A stretch of DNA of 64,000 nt from Denitrificimonas caeni (GCF_905120345.1 NZ_CAJHOA010000001.1:682001-746000); one strand, 5' to 3'. Counted from the first letter of the stretch, positions 10,004-19,300 are shown. The notes: generated by a model not told the origin, from the letters alone. A program made the numbers and translations.

Positions 10004-12409
10004 ATGGCTGCGCCTTTATCCTGTTTCCACTGCGGTTTACCTGTTTTTACTGGTGATGCTTTTACTGCTGTTGTCCTCCAGGAGTCGCGTGTTTTTTGCT
10101 GTCCTGGTTGTCAGGCAGTCGCACAAACCATTATCGCTGGCGGTCTAGAAAGTTATTATCAGCATCGCAGTGAACCCTCCGCTAATCCTGAAGCTCTGCC
10201 GGGCGTGTTACCGGATGAGTTACTGCTACTCGACCGTAAAGATATTCAAAAACCTTTCGTTAGCACCTCTGGCAATATCAGCGAAACCAAGCTACTGATC
10301 GAAGGTATCACCTGCGCTGCTTGTGGCTGGCTGATTGAAAAACATCTTAGAAAACTGCCGGGCGTACTGGAAACATCGCTCAACCTTAGCAATCACCGTC
10401 TGAGCATTCGCTGGGATAGTGAGCAAATCATGCTGTCTGAACTGCTAAAAACCATCCGCAATATCGGCTATGCTGCGCATCCTTGGCAGCCCGATACTGT
10501 CAGTGAAAAAATGCAAGCAGATAACCGTCGCGCCCTCCGTAAACTCGGCGTGGCAGGTATCTTATGGATGCAAGTGATGATGGCCTCGATGGCCACTTGG
10601 CCGGAGTTCAATTTAGATTTATCCGACGGCATGGACCGCCTCCTGCGCTGGATAAGCTTAATTCTCACCACTCCGATTGTATTTTATTGCAGCAGTGAGT
10701 TTTTCCACGGCGCTCTACGTGATTTACGTACACGACACTTAACGATGGACGTCTCCGTTTCTTTAGCCATCGCAGGTGCCTATGGCGCTGGAATTTGGTC
10801 AACGTTAACCGGCCAAGGTGACTTATATTTTGATGCCGCCGGCATGTTTGCTCTCTTTTTACTGTCCGGACGTTATCTTGAACGCCGTGCACGTGAGCGT
10901 ACCTCAGCCGCAACCACGCAACTGGTCAACTTATTACCTGCCTCCTGTTTACGCTTAAATACAGACGGCAGTAGCGAACGTATTTTACTCAGTGAATTAC
11001 AGCAAGATGATCAGCTTTTAGTCCCGCCTGGGCATCTGATCCCTGCTGACGGTCGTATTCTAACTGGGCGCTCCAGCATTGACGAATCACTACTGACCGG
11101 CGAGTACCTACCGTTAGCCAAAAAACCTGGCGATACGGTTGTGGCAGGCACTTTGAACATCGAAGGCCCATTGACAATAGCAGTATTAGCACTGGGTGAA
11201 GAGACTCAATTATCGGCAATCGTACGTCTTTTAGAGCGAGCACAATCACTTAAACCCCGCCTCGCTGAACTGGCCGATACCGTTGCCCAATGGTTCTTAA
11301 TCAGTGTTTTAATCATTGCTGCTGTGGTGGGCTTAATTTGGTGGCAAGTTGATTCTTCACGCGCATTTTGGATTGTTTTATCGCTGCTGGTGGCCACCTG
11401 CCCTTGCGCATTATCGTTAGCGACGCCAACAGCCCTCACTGCAGCCACCGGCTCATTACACAAGCTAGGCCTGCTGATCACTAAAGGGCATGTACTGGAA
11501 AGCTTTCAAAAAGTCGACACCGTCATTTTCGATAAAACGGGGACGCTAACCGAAGGAAAGCTAACGTTAAAACAGATCCTGCCTATAGCCCAGCTTAGCG
11601 AACACGACTGCCTGGAGTTAGCCGCGGCCTTAGAAGGCCACTCCGAACACCCGATTGCGCGAGCCTTTGGCCGCACGACAACCGCAGCACAGGATGTCAG
11701 CAGTGCGCCTGGTTTAGGTCTAGAAGGTTTCGTCAACGGCAAACACCTACGTATTGGTCGTCCTGATTATGTCAGCACCTTGGGTGCTTACCCTGCCCCG
11801 CCAATGCCCAGTGCACAAGGTCAGTGGTTGCTACTCGGCGATACACAGCACGCTTTAGCATGGTTCGCTCTAGACGATCAGTTACGTGCTGACGCCCCCG
11901 CTTTACTTGAGACCTGTCGCGCTCGCGGTTGGCAAGTCCTACTGCTCTCTGGGGATAGCTCGCCGATGGTGCAACAAATTGCCGAGCAATTACACATTGA
12001 TGATGCCCGCGGCGGTCTGACTCCAGACGATAAGCTGCAGGTGCTTAAAGAGTTACATCATCAAGGTCGTCACGTACTGATGCTGGGTGACGGCGTCAAT
12101 GATGTACCGGTACTAGCAGCCGCAGATATCAGCATTGCTATGGGTAGCGCGACTGACCTCGCCAAAACGACGGCTGACGCAATTTTACTGTCTAACAGCC
12201 TCAGCAGTTTAGTCAGCGCCTTGGCCGTGGCTAAAAAAACCCGTCGAGTGATTATAGAAAACCTCGGCTGGGCAACCCTGTACAATGGCTTGGTCATCCC
12301 TTTCGCGGCAATTGGCTGGGTGACCCCAGGATGGGCAGCGTTAGGTATGTCAGTCAGCTCTCTTTTAGTCGTTTTAAACGCACTACGCCTAACCCGCTTT
12401 AGCGATTGA
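10004..12409 (+). CDS. ccoI: copper-transporting P-type ATPase CcoI (FixI/CopA2 type)
   Basis: An 801-aa P1B-type ATPase that exports Cu(I) for insertion into the cbb3 oxidase. It has an N-terminal Cys-rich metal site (CFHCGLPV and CCPGCQAV), and a heavy-metal-associated domain with GITCAACGW (about residues 100-165). Membrane segments include the copper-site CPC motif in TCPCALSLATP. The phosphorylation motif is DKTGTLTEG, the nucleotide-domain motif is GHSEHPIA, and the hinge is MLGDGVNDVPVL. All catalytic motifs are intact. The extra N-terminal zinc-ribbon-like region is typical of FixI/CcoI and separates it from detoxifying CopA1. The next gene is ccoS. Confidence 0.95.
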   Translation: MAAPLSCFHCGLPVFTGDAFTAVVLQESRVFCCPGCQAVAQTIIAGGLESYYQHRSEPSANPEALPGVLPDELLLLDRKDIQKPFVSTSGNISETKLLIEGITCAACGWLIEKHLRKLPGVLETSLNLSNHRLSIRWDSEQIMLSELLKTIRNIGYAAHPWQPDTVSEKMQADNRRALRKLGVAGILWMQVMMASMATWPEFNLDLSDGMDRLLRWISLILTTPIVFYCSSEFFHGALRDLRTRHLTMDVSVSLAIAGAYGAGIWSTLTGQGDLYFDAAGMFALFLLSGRYLERRARERTSAATTQLVNLLPASCLRLNTDGSSERILLSELQQDDQLLVPPGHLIPADGRILTGRSSIDESLLTGEYLPLAKKPGDTVVAGTLNIEGPLTIAVLALGEETQLSAIVRLLERAQSLKPRLAELADTVAQWFLISVLIIAAVVGLIWWQVDSSRAFWIVLSLLVATCPCALSLATPTALTAATGSLHKLGLLITKGHVLESFQKVDTVIFDKTGTLTEGKLTLKQILPIAQLSEHDCLELAAALEGHSEHPIARAFGRTTTAAQDVSSAPGLGLEGFVNGKHLRIGRPDYVSTLGAYPAPPMPSAQGQWLLLGDTQHALAWFALDDQLRADAPALLETCRARGWQVLLLSGDSSPMVQQIAEQLHIDDARGGLTPDDKLQVLKELHHQGRHVLMLGDGVNDVPVLAAADISIAMGSATDLAKTTADAILLSNSLSSLVSALAVAKKTRRVIIENLGWATLYNGLVIPFAAIGWVTPGWAALGMSVSSLLVVLNALRLTRFSD

Positions 12410-12437
12410 ACTTAACCCTATTTTAGCGAGGCATACC

Positions 12438-12650
12438 ATGGCAGCTTTATATGTAATGATCCCAGTAGCATTGATTATTGTAGCGCTCGCGATCAAGCTG
12501 TTTTTCTGGGCTGTTGATAACGGTCAATATGAAGACTTAGACAGCCCTGCACACAGTATTTTATTTGATGATGAAGATCCAATGCATACTGCTCACATGA
12601 ACAACAAAGCACCCAAATCAAGCCCAACAGATGAGCACAACAATGGCTGA
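12438..12650 (+). CDS. ccoS: cbb3-type oxidase assembly protein CcoS
   Basis: A 70-aa single-span membrane protein: an N-terminal hydrophobic helix (YVMIPVALIIVALAIKLFFWAV) followed by NGQYEDLDSPAHSILFDDE, the signature of CcoS. CcoS is needed for cofactor (heme and copper) insertion into CcoN. The start ATG at 12438 follows GCGAGGC. The stop overlaps the start of the downstream TauE/SafE-like gene, so the two are probably translated together. Confidence 0.92.
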   Translation: MAALYVMIPVALIIVALAIKLFFWAVDNGQYEDLDSPAHSILFDDEDPMHTAHMNNKAPKSSPTDEHNNG

Positions 12651-13326
12651 TTTAATTCCATTACTCGCTTCAGCATTTATTCTCGGTTTACTCGGCGCAG
12701 GTCACTGTTTAGGCATGTGCGGTGGACTGATGGGCGCCCTGACTTTAGGCATTCCTGAGCAACAACAGCAACATCGTTTGCGCATGATTATTGCTTACAA
12801 CCTCGGTCGCGTCAGTAGCTATGCAGTCGCCGGTTTCTTATTTGGTTTACTGGGCTGGGCCGTCGAGCAAACGCCGGCAGCAGCGGCTCTGCGTGTTATT
12901 GCAGCGTTTCTCCTCATCAGCCTCGGTTTATACTTAGCCGGCTGGTGGCACGGTTTAACCCGTATTGAAAATCTTGGTCGTCATCTATGGAAGTATATTC
13001 AACCGATCGCTGGGCGTTTATTACCGGTTAAAAGCACAACACACGCTTTACTACTTGGTGGGCTCTGGGGCTGGCTACCGTGCGGCCTGGTCTATAGCAC
13101 GCTGTTTTGGACAGCGAGCCAAGGCGACGCGACGACCAGTGCCCTGCTGATGTTTACCTTTGGTTTAGGCACATGGCCGGTTTTACTTGCATCAGGCTTA
13201 GCAGCAGAGCGCGTCACGGTATTTTTACGTAAAAAAAATGTCCGATATGCCGCAGGGACACTGGTTATTCTTTATGGTTTATGGACATTGCCTGGTCCTC
13301 ACCAGCATTGGCTAATGGGACATTAA
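12643..13326 (+). CDS. TauE/SafE-family membrane protein linked to cbb3 assembly genes
   Basis: About 227 aa, six or so membrane segments. The first carries GAGHCLGMCGG, a His-Cys-Met-Cys motif characteristic of the 'sulfite exporter TauE/SafE' (DsbD/CcdA-like) proteins found beside ccoS in gammaproteobacteria. A related Cys occurs later in WGWLPCGLVYS. The paired Cys/Met/His residues within membrane helices suggest metal or thiol handling, perhaps copper, but the function is not established. The ATG at 12643 gives an 8-base overlap with ccoS; an ATG at 12631 is possible. An Anr box lies between this gene and hemN. Confidence 0.85.
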   Translation: MADLIPLLASAFILGLLGAGHCLGMCGGLMGALTLGIPEQQQQHRLRMIIAYNLGRVSSYAVAGFLFGLLGWAVEQTPAAAALRVIAAFLLISLGLYLAGWWHGLTRIENLGRHLWKYIQPIAGRLLPVKSTTHALLLGGLWGWLPCGLVYSTLFWTASQGDATTSALLMFTFGLGTWPVLLASGLAAERVTVFLRKKNVRYAAGTLVILYGLWTLPGPHQHWLMGH

Positions 13327-13351
13327 TAATAACCAGTTCACATAAATAGCT

Positions 13352-13393
13352 TTGATGCAGATCAAGAGCCATATCTCCAACACGCCCTATACT
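13352..13393 (+). promoter_or_regulatory. class II Anr-dependent promoter of hemN (Anr box plus -10)
   Basis: TTGATGCAGATCAA at 13352-13365 is a perfect Anr/FNR site. A TATACT hexamer occurs at 13388-13393, placing the start of transcription near 13400. That is 41.5 bases from the centre of the box, exactly the class II FNR geometry. A ribosome site AGGGAG precedes the hemN ATG. This is the best-supported promoter in the window. Confidence 0.9.
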
Positions 13394-13428
13394 CGCTGAA
13401 AACGCGAGTAATCAGGGAGCAAGATGAC

Positions 13429-14814
13429 ATGAACAAAAGTATAGGGTGGAGCTCTAAACTATTTAGCACCTATCATCGCCTTGATAAACCATACAGCTCA
13501 TACCCTACATTTAATTTTCAGCAGCCTATCAGTGCTTTTGAACGTTTTAGCGCCTTACGCGACAGTTCTAAAGCACGTAGACCGTTGGCGCTCAGCGTTA
13601 ATATTCCTTTTTGCGCGAATGCATGCTACTACTGCACTGCAAAAAACGTAGTCACCAAAGACCGCAGCCGCAGCGCTGCTTACTTGCGTAGTCTTGAACA
13701 AGAAATACGTTTAGTCGCGCAACATATCAACACCAATCAACAGATTAAACAGCTACATTTTGGTGGCGGTACGCCTACATTTTTAAACACGGCCGAACTA
13801 CGGCAGCTGATGAGCTGCCTAAAAGACAACTTTAATATAGTCAGCGATAACTTCAGCCAATACAGCATTGATATTGATCCGCGTGAAGCCGACTGGTCAA
13901 CGATGGGTGTATTGCGTGATATTGGTTTTAACCGTGTCAATATTGAGGTGCAAGGGCTTGACCCGTCAGTACAACGCGCCATTAATCGCCTACAAAGCAT
14001 TGAGCAAACACAAACCATTGTAGAGGCTGCACGCACATTACAATTTCGCACGGTCAATATCAGTCTGATGTATGGTTTGCCCAAGCAAACGCCACAGTCA
14101 TTTACTCAAACGTTAACTGACATTTTAACACTTGGTGCTGACCGGATTGCTTTACAAGGTTTTCAACACCAACCCAGCAAACATCCTATTCAAAATCGCA
14201 TTAACGCCACAGACTTACCCTGCTCTACAGAAATAGAGCAGATGCTTTATCTCGCGCAGCAAATGCTCACTGATGCAGGCTACCAGTATGTTGGCATGGG
14301 GCACTTTGCCTTAGCCGATGATGAGCTTGTCTTTGCCCAAGAGCATGAGTTTTCACAAGATGAAATACAAGACCATGGCGCTTTCCTCAGTTGCGACATT
14401 ATCGGTTTTGGTGTTTCTGCAACCAGCCGACTGGGTAATTATCACTACCATAACACTCATGAGTTAAGCGCCTACCAAATGGCCTGCAACAATCAGCAAC
14501 TTCCAGCGGCACAGGGCTTACTCTGTAAGAATGACGATCATATTCGTCGCAGCATTATTCAAGCCTTAACCTGTCAATTTAGCGTTAACTTTGCCAGCAT
14601 TGAGCAGCAGCATAAGATTAGCATTCAAGACTACTTTCGTAAGCAATGGCCTCAGCTTGAGAAAATGCAACATGATGGACTGTTAATACTGACTGATAAC
14701 GCACTGCACATGACCGCGCAAGGCCGTCTATTTACGCTGGCGGTTTGCCAACTATTTGATCAGCACTTTAGCTACGACGAAACCATCAACTCAGCTAGGA
14801 CGCAAGCGATGTAA
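13429..14814 (+). CDS. hemN: HemN-family oxygen-independent coproporphyrinogen III oxidase homologue, altered FeS/SAM residues
   Basis: A 461-aa radical SAM protein colinear with E. coli HemN: YSSYPTF near residue 25, CANACYYC at 62-69 (three cluster cysteines), GGGTPTFL, DPRE, LMYGLPKQTP, a GMGHFALADDEL segment and a full C-terminal HemN domain. The family converts coproporphyrinogen III to protoporphyrinogen IX without oxygen. Three residues usual in HemN differ: Ser56 for Tyr, Asn58 for His and Ala71 for the fourth Cys; GMDHFA also reads GMGHFA. It is therefore divergent and its activity is uncertain. Anr control (perfect box upstream) and the position next to anr match P. aeruginosa hemN. 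Confidence 0.85.
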   Translation: MNKSIGWSSKLFSTYHRLDKPYSSYPTFNFQQPISAFERFSALRDSSKARRPLALSVNIPFCANACYYCTAKNVVTKDRSRSAAYLRSLEQEIRLVAQHINTNQQIKQLHFGGGTPTFLNTAELRQLMSCLKDNFNIVSDNFSQYSIDIDPREADWSTMGVLRDIGFNRVNIEVQGLDPSVQRAINRLQSIEQTQTIVEAARTLQFRTVNISLMYGLPKQTPQSFTQTLTDILTLGADRIALQGFQHQPSKHPIQNRINATDLPCSTEIEQMLYLAQQMLTDAGYQYVGMGHFALADDELVFAQEHEFSQDEIQDHGAFLSCDIIGFGVSATSRLGNYHYHNTHELSAYQMACNNQQLPAAQGLLCKNDDHIRRSIIQALTCQFSVNFASIEQQHKISIQDYFRKQWPQLEKMQHDGLLILTDNALHMTAQGRLFTLAVCQLFDQHFSYDETINSARTQAM

Positions 14815-14834
14815 GGAGCTAACGACCCATACTA

Positions 14835-14859
14835 AACTGTGCCTAGTTGAGGCACAGTT
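14835..14859 (+). terminator. hairpin between hemN and anr
   Basis: AACTGTGCC (14835-14843) pairs perfectly with GGCACAGTT (14851-14859) around a 7-base loop. No T run follows, so termination would be weak or Rho-assisted. It probably partly separates hemN from anr. Confidence 0.5.
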
Positions 14860-14943
14860 CAACAAACAAAGTAGCAGCTTGTTGCAGGCTAAGGTAGTCT
14901 AAAGGCAATTACATTGGATCGCTTCTCGCCTAGGAATCATGGT

Positions 14944-15678
14944 ATGGCCGAAATAACTAGCTTGCGTAGCCCGCATCAAGCTCATTGCAAAGATTGCAGC
15001 TTAGCCACACTTTGCTTACCCTTATCTTTGGAGATGCAAGATCTTGATGCACTTGACAGTATTGTTAAGCGCAATCGCCCATTGAAAAAAGGTGAGTTTC
15101 TTTTTCGTCAGGGTGATACTTTCGCCTCAGTTTATGCAGTACGCTCTGGCAGTCTGAAGACTTTTAGCGTTACTGATTGCGGCGCCGAACAAATTACGGG
15201 ATTTCATTTACCCAGTGAATTTGTTGGTTTATCCGGTATGGACACAGAGCTTTACCCTGTTTCTGCAATCGCTTTAGAAACCACCTCAATTTGTGAAATC
15301 CCTTTCGACAGGTTAGATGAGCTCAGCGCTGTTCTGCCGCAATTACGCCGTCAGTTGATGCGCATTATGAGTCGCGAAATCCGTGATGATCAGCAGATGA
15401 TGATGTTGTTATCGAAAAAAACTGCTGATGAACGCATTGCTACCTTTTTAGTGAACTTATCTGCACGTTTTCGTGCGCGCGGTTACTCTCCTCAGCAGTT
15501 TCGCTTAGCCATGTCACGTAACGAAATTGGCAACTACTTAGGTCTAGCTGTCGAAACAGTGTCGAGGGTGTTTACTCGTTTCCAGCAAAATGAGGTGCTC
15601 GTCGCAGAAGGCAAAGAAATCAATATAATCAATCTGATTGAAATCTGCGCCTTAGCGGGCGGCAACTTAGACAACTGA
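14944..15678 (+). CDS. anr: Anr, FNR-family oxygen-sensing transcriptional regulator
   Basis: A 244-aa Crp/FNR regulator that senses O2 through a 4Fe-4S cluster and activates anaerobic and microaerobic genes. The N-terminal [11 protein letters not shown] carries three of the cluster cysteines; the fourth is in [10 protein letters not shown] cyclic-nucleotide-binding-like beta-barrel and a dimer helix follow. The helix-turn-helix is [15 protein letters not shown], with the E-SR contact residues that read TTGAT-N4-ATCAA. The start at 14944 (MAEITSL, preceded by AGGA) matches the known Anr N-terminus; an upstream TTG at 14914 would add 10 residues. Likely target boxes lie at 1073, 13352 and possibly 4415 and 16408. 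Confidence 0.96.
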   Translation: MAEITSLRSPHQAHCKDCSLATLCLPLSLEMQDLDALDSIVKRNRPLKKGEFLFRQGDTFASVYAVRSGSLKTFSVTDCGAEQITGFHLPSEFVGLSGMDTELYPVSAIALETTSICEIPFDRLDELSAVLPQLRRQLMRIMSREIRDDQQMMMLLSKKTADERIATFLVNLSARFRARGYSPQQFRLAMSRNEIGNYLGLAVETVSRVFTRFQQNEVLVAEGKEINIINLIEICALAGGNLDN

Positions 15679-15701
15679 CCTGTTTAATAGAGGCTAGACG
15701 T

Positions 15702-16250
15702 ATGATTTTTGATGAATTTGCAATTAAGTCTTTAATTCGACCTATTCCTGACTTCCCCAAGAAAGGTAGTATTTTTCGTGACATTACTCCGTTATTTCAA
15801 TCGCCGCGCGCCTTACGTATGGTGATTGATGGTCTAGTGCAACGCTATGTGGAAAGTGACTTCACCCATGTGGGTGCGATTGAGTCACGTGGTTTTTTAT
15901 TAGGCTCCACAATTGCTTACGAACTTAACAAACCCTTGGTGTTATTTCGCAAACAAGGCAAGCTGCCGGCGGATGTACTCAGCGAGCCTTATGACACAGA
16001 ATACGAACAGTCCACTTTAGAAGTGCACGCAGACAGTCTGCATGAAGGCGATAAAGTCTTGCTGATTGATGACATCATTGCCAGCGGCGGCACCTTTGTC
16101 GCAGCAGCACGCTTAATCCGCAGAATGGGCGCAAGTGTCTATGAAGTAGCCGCAATCATTGATCTTCCTGAACTGCAAGGCTCACAGCTCATGCAAGATA
16201 TTGGTGTACCTACTTTTACCTTAACTGCTTTTACTCTCAACGAACACTAA
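15702..16250 (+). CDS. apt: adenine phosphoribosyltransferase
   Basis: A 182-aa type I phosphoribosyltransferase that salvages adenine to AMP using PRPP in the cytoplasm. It has the N-terminal [21 protein letters not shown] motif of Apt, an ESRGFLLG segment, LFRKQGKLP and the PRPP-binding loop [13 protein letters not shown] (about residues 123-135). It follows anr by 23 bases on the same strand, the usual Pseudomonas order hemN-anr-apt. Length and motifs are normal. Confidence 0.95.
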   Translation: MIFDEFAIKSLIRPIPDFPKKGSIFRDITPLFQSPRALRMVIDGLVQRYVESDFTHVGAIESRGFLLGSTIAYELNKPLVLFRKQGKLPADVLSEPYDTEYEQSTLEVHADSLHEGDKVLLIDDIIASGGTFVAAARLIRRMGASVYEVAAIIDLPELQGSQLMQDIGVPTFTLTAFTLNEH

Positions 16251-16259
16251 GCCTCTCTT

Positions 16260-16286
16260 AACCCGCCCACAAAAAATGGGCGGGTT
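16260..16286 (+). terminator. hairpin terminator downstream of apt
   Basis: AACCCGCCCA pairs with TGGGCGGGTT across a short A-rich loop: a GC-rich 10-bp stem starting ten bases after the apt stop. The following sequence is only moderately T-rich, so efficiency is uncertain. Confidence 0.6.
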
Positions 16287-16407
16287 ACAGCCTCATCTTC
16301 TTTGTCTATCCGCTACATTAAAGCATCTACTCTGACACATTTATTATATTAAAGAATTTTGATACTGTGCCATAACGCACAGTGCGACAACCCGTCACGA
16401 TCTTTAC

Positions 16408-16421
16408 TTGTTTTTAATCAA
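16408..16421 (+). promoter_or_regulatory. candidate Anr box upstream of cydABX
   Basis: TTGTTTTTAATCAA matches TTGAT-N4-ATCAA except for one base of the left half-site. It lies 167 bases before cydA and 63 bases before a small ORF. The -10 at class II spacing is not obvious, though TA-rich sequence follows. With anr two genes upstream, Anr control of this high-affinity oxidase is plausible. The rest of the 16287-16574 gap is AT-rich and holds a possible short ORF. Confidence 0.5.
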
Positions 16422-16470
16422 TAAATAAGTGACATAATACAAATGTCGTAAATATAAAAGAGTGCTTCAT

Positions 16471-16578
16471 ATGTTTCGCAATTCTTCTTATCTAAGTGCT
16501 TTGCAGTATGCGACTGGTCTTTCCAGTACCCAACTGACAAATGCAACATCACTCACTCCCGGGGAGTATGCGCAATGA
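16471..16578 (+). CDS. possible 35-aa small ORF overlapping the cydA start
   Basis: ATG at 16471 opens a 35-codon frame ([20 protein letters not shown]..., ending GEYAQ) whose TGA overlaps the cydA ATG in an ATGA junction. AAAGAG lies about nine bases before its start. The peptide is polar, Ser/Thr-rich, has no membrane span and no similarity that I recognise. The exact start/stop overlap is what translationally coupled genes show and could make it a leader peptide for cydA. An ORF this short can also arise by chance, so the call is tentative. Confidence 0.3.
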   Translation: MFRNSSYLSALQYATGLSSTQLTNATSLTPGEYAQ

Positions 16579-18140
16579 TCTCGGAAACCCTTATTGATCT
16601 GTCACGCTTTCAGTTCGCGATGACAGCAATGTATCACTTTATTTTTGTACCGCTGACCATAGGTCTAGCATTTTTGCTAGCGATTATGGAGTCGGTCTAT
16701 GTCTTAACCGGCAAAGAAGTGTACAAAGACATGGTGCTCTTCTGGGGCAAGCTCTTTGGTATTAACTTTGCCATTGGGGTTGCTACCGGTTTGACCATGG
16801 AATTCCAATTTGGTACCAACTGGTCGTACTACAGCCACTATGTGGGTGATGTCTTTGGTGCCCCCTTAGCAATTGAAGGTTTGATGGCATTCTTCCTAGA
16901 ATCAACCTTTATTGGTTTGTTCTTTTTCGGTTGGGATCGCCTCAGCAAGCGCCAGCACTTGGCAGTTACTTGGTTAGTCGCCATTGGTTCTAACCTATCG
17001 GCACTATGGATTCTAGTTGCTAACGGCTGGATGCAAAACCCAATTGGCGCAGAATTCAACTACGAAACCATGCGTATGGAAGTGACTGACTTCGCCGCAT
17101 TGATTTTCAACCCAGTCGCTCAGGTTAAATTCGTCCACACTGTTGCTGCAGGTTATGTGACCGGCTCAATCTTTGTTCTGGCGATCTCCAGTTGGTACTT
17201 ACTCAAAAAACGTGACATGGGCTTTGCGCGGCGTTCGTTTGCAATCGCTGCGGCCTTTGGTTTGGCCTCTATTCTTTCAGTGATTGTGCTGGGCGATGAG
17301 TCAGGCTATGAGATTGGTGATGTACAGAAAACCAAACTCGCCGCAATTGAAGCAGAGTGGCACACAGAAGAAGCGCCAGCGGCCTTTACGCTGATTGGTC
17401 TTCCTAATATGAAAACTCACACCACTGACTACGCGATTAAAATCCCGTATGCCATGGGTATTATTGCAACCCGCTCACTTGATACTGAAGTGACAGGTAT
17501 CAAAGACTTGATGGATCAGCATGAAGTGCGTATCCGTAACGGTATGGTGGCGTATGAGCGCTTAGCTGTTTTGCGTGCAGGTGATCGCTCGGCGGAAAAC
17601 GTAGCGTTGTTTGACGAAGTTAAACAGGACCTTGGCTATGGTTTACTGCTGAAGAAATACACCGAGAATATCGCTGATGCGACTGAAGAGCAGATCAAGC
17701 AAGCGACAGCCGATACCATCCCTCACGTACCCAGCATATTCTGGGCGTTCCGCTTTATGGTTGGTGCCGGCTTCTTAATGTTGCTGCTATTTGTTTTAGC
17801 CTTTTGGGCATCCACCAAGCACAACCAAGAGCACAAGCCTTGGCTGCTGAAATTTGCTTTGTTTAGCTTACCGCTGCCTTGGGTTGGCGTGCAAACAGGC
17901 TGGTATGTTGCAGAAGTGGGTCGTCAGCCCTGGTCGATTGGTGAAGTATTACCAACCTATCTATCGGCTTCATCACTCACTACCGCTGATGTACTGGGAT
18001 CAATCATTACGATTGCTGCGATCTACACGGTGTTAATTATTATTGAAATGTTCTTGATGATTCGCTTTGCGCGCAAAGGTCCAAGTTGCTTGCATACCGG
18101 TCGTTACCATTTCGAACAAAACACCACTAAAAACGTATAA
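16575..18140 (+). CDS. cydA: cytochrome bd ubiquinol oxidase subunit I (long Q-loop type)
   Basis: A 521-aa membrane subunit carrying hemes b558, b595 and d. It oxidises ubiquinol and reduces O2 without proton pumping. His21 in MYHF corresponds to the E. coli heme ligand His19. Conserved [38 protein letters not shown] and [13 protein letters not shown] blocks are present. The periplasmic Q-loop is long (about residues 255-385), as in Enterobacteria, unlike the short-loop cyanide-insensitive CioA usual in Pseudomonas. GGGGAG eight bases before ATG 16575 is a strong ribosome site. cydB follows after 11 bases. Confidence 0.97.
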   Translation: MISETLIDLSRFQFAMTAMYHFIFVPLTIGLAFLLAIMESVYVLTGKEVYKDMVLFWGKLFGINFAIGVATGLTMEFQFGTNWSYYSHYVGDVFGAPLAIEGLMAFFLESTFIGLFFFGWDRLSKRQHLAVTWLVAIGSNLSALWILVANGWMQNPIGAEFNYETMRMEVTDFAALIFNPVAQVKFVHTVAAGYVTGSIFVLAISSWYLLKKRDMGFARRSFAIAAAFGLASILSVIVLGDESGYEIGDVQKTKLAAIEAEWHTEEAPAAFTLIGLPNMKTHTTDYAIKIPYAMGIIATRSLDTEVTGIKDLMDQHEVRIRNGMVAYERLAVLRAGDRSAENVALFDEVKQDLGYGLLLKKYTENIADATEEQIKQATADTIPHVPSIFWAFRFMVGAGFLMLLLFVLAFWASTKHNQEHKPWLLKFALFSLPLPWVGVQTGWYVAEVGRQPWSIGEVLPTYLSASSLTTADVLGSIITIAAIYTVLIIIEMFLMIRFARKGPSCLHTGRYHFEQNTTKNV

Positions 18141-18151
18141 GGAGTGACGAA

Positions 18152-19291
18152 ATGTTTGATTACGAAACTCTAAAACTCATTTGGTGGGTACTGGTTGGTG
18201 TTCTGCTAATTGGTTTTGCCTTAACCGATGGTTTTGACTTAGGCGCTGTGATTCTACTGCCCTTTGTTGGTAAAACTGATAGCGAGCGTCGTGTTGTACT
18301 CAATACCATGGGCCCGCACTGGGAAGGTAACCAAGTTTGGTTAGTGACTGCAGCAGGTGCATTATTTGCTGCTTGGCCAATCGTATACGCTGCATCTTTC
18401 TCTGGCTTTTACTGGGCAATGCTGATCGTACTTTTTGCCTTATTCACCCGACCTCTTGGTTTTGATTACCGCAGCAAAATAGATAATCCAAACTGGCGTT
18501 CGCGCTGGGACTGGACACTGTGCGTCGGTAGCTTTGTACCATCACTGGTGTTTGGTGTTGCATTTGGTAATTTGTTCCTTGGCGTGCCGTTTATGCTGGA
18601 TGACACCATGCGCATCACCTACACCGGCGGCTTCTGGGGATTGCTAAATCCGTTTGGCATCCTCGCTGGCTTGGTCAGTGTAGCGATGCTCACTACCCAC
18701 GGTGCAACGTGGCTGATGATGCGTACTGATCAGCAGATCTTTCAGCGCTCACGCAGTGCAGTACAGCTTTTTGCGATTGTCTTCTTGATCACCTTTATTG
18801 GTGCGGGCCTATGGTTATGGCTCGGTATTCAAGGCTACAGCGTGACATCAATGATTAATTTCAATGGCCCCATTGATCCACTGAGTAAAATTGTAGAGCA
18901 GAACAACCCAGGCTGGATGGCCAACTACACGCAATACCCAATCATGCGCATCGCGCCGATTGTGGGTATCGTTGGTGGTGTGTTGGCACTATTGGCGGCA
19001 ACCATTAATCGTTCAGCTTTAGCCTTCTTAGGCTCATCGTTGATGATCGTCGGTGCATTATGCACCGCAGGTTTTGCGTTATTCCCATTTTTAATGCCTT
19101 CAAGCATTGATCCAGCATCCAGTTTAACCATGTGGGATGCGGTATCCAGCCATAAGACCTTAGGTATTATGTTTGTTGCTGCCGCAATTTTTGTACCACT
19201 TATTTTGATCTACACCTTATGGAGCTACATAAAGATGTGGGGTACCGTTAAAGTTGCCGATATTGAGGGTAACCAACACGACCTCTACTAA
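18152..19291 (+). CDS. cydB: cytochrome bd ubiquinol oxidase subunit II
   Basis: A 379-aa partner of CydA with about nine membrane segments and no heme ligands of its own. It begins MFDYETLKLIWWVLVGVLLIGFALTDGFDLG, the CydB signature, and includes GPHWEGNQVWLVTAAGALFAAWP and WRSRWDWTL. AAGGAG stands seven bases before the ATG. The length equals E. coli CydB (379 aa), supporting the enterobacterial type. A 12-bp hairpin lies between its stop and the small cydX gene. Confidence 0.97.
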   Translation: MFDYETLKLIWWVLVGVLLIGFALTDGFDLGAVILLPFVGKTDSERRVVLNTMGPHWEGNQVWLVTAAGALFAAWPIVYAASFSGFYWAMLIVLFALFTRPLGFDYRSKIDNPNWRSRWDWTLCVGSFVPSLVFGVAFGNLFLGVPFMLDDTMRITYTGGFWGLLNPFGILAGLVSVAMLTTHGATWLMMRTDQQIFQRSRSAVQLFAIVFLITFIGAGLWLWLGIQGYSVTSMINFNGPIDPLSKIVEQNNPGWMANYTQYPIMRIAPIVGIVGGVLALLAATINRSALAFLGSSLMIVGALCTAGFALFPFLMPSSIDPASSLTMWDAVSSHKTLGIMFVAAAIFVPLILIYTLWSYIKMWGTVKVADIEGNQHDLY

Positions 19292-19300
19292 AAGACGTTT

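Noticed and set aside
14844-14860. TTGA ... TCAA pattern between hemN and anr as an Anr box
   Set aside because: The spacing between TTGA and TCAA is eight bases, not six. The sequence is better explained as part of a hairpin.
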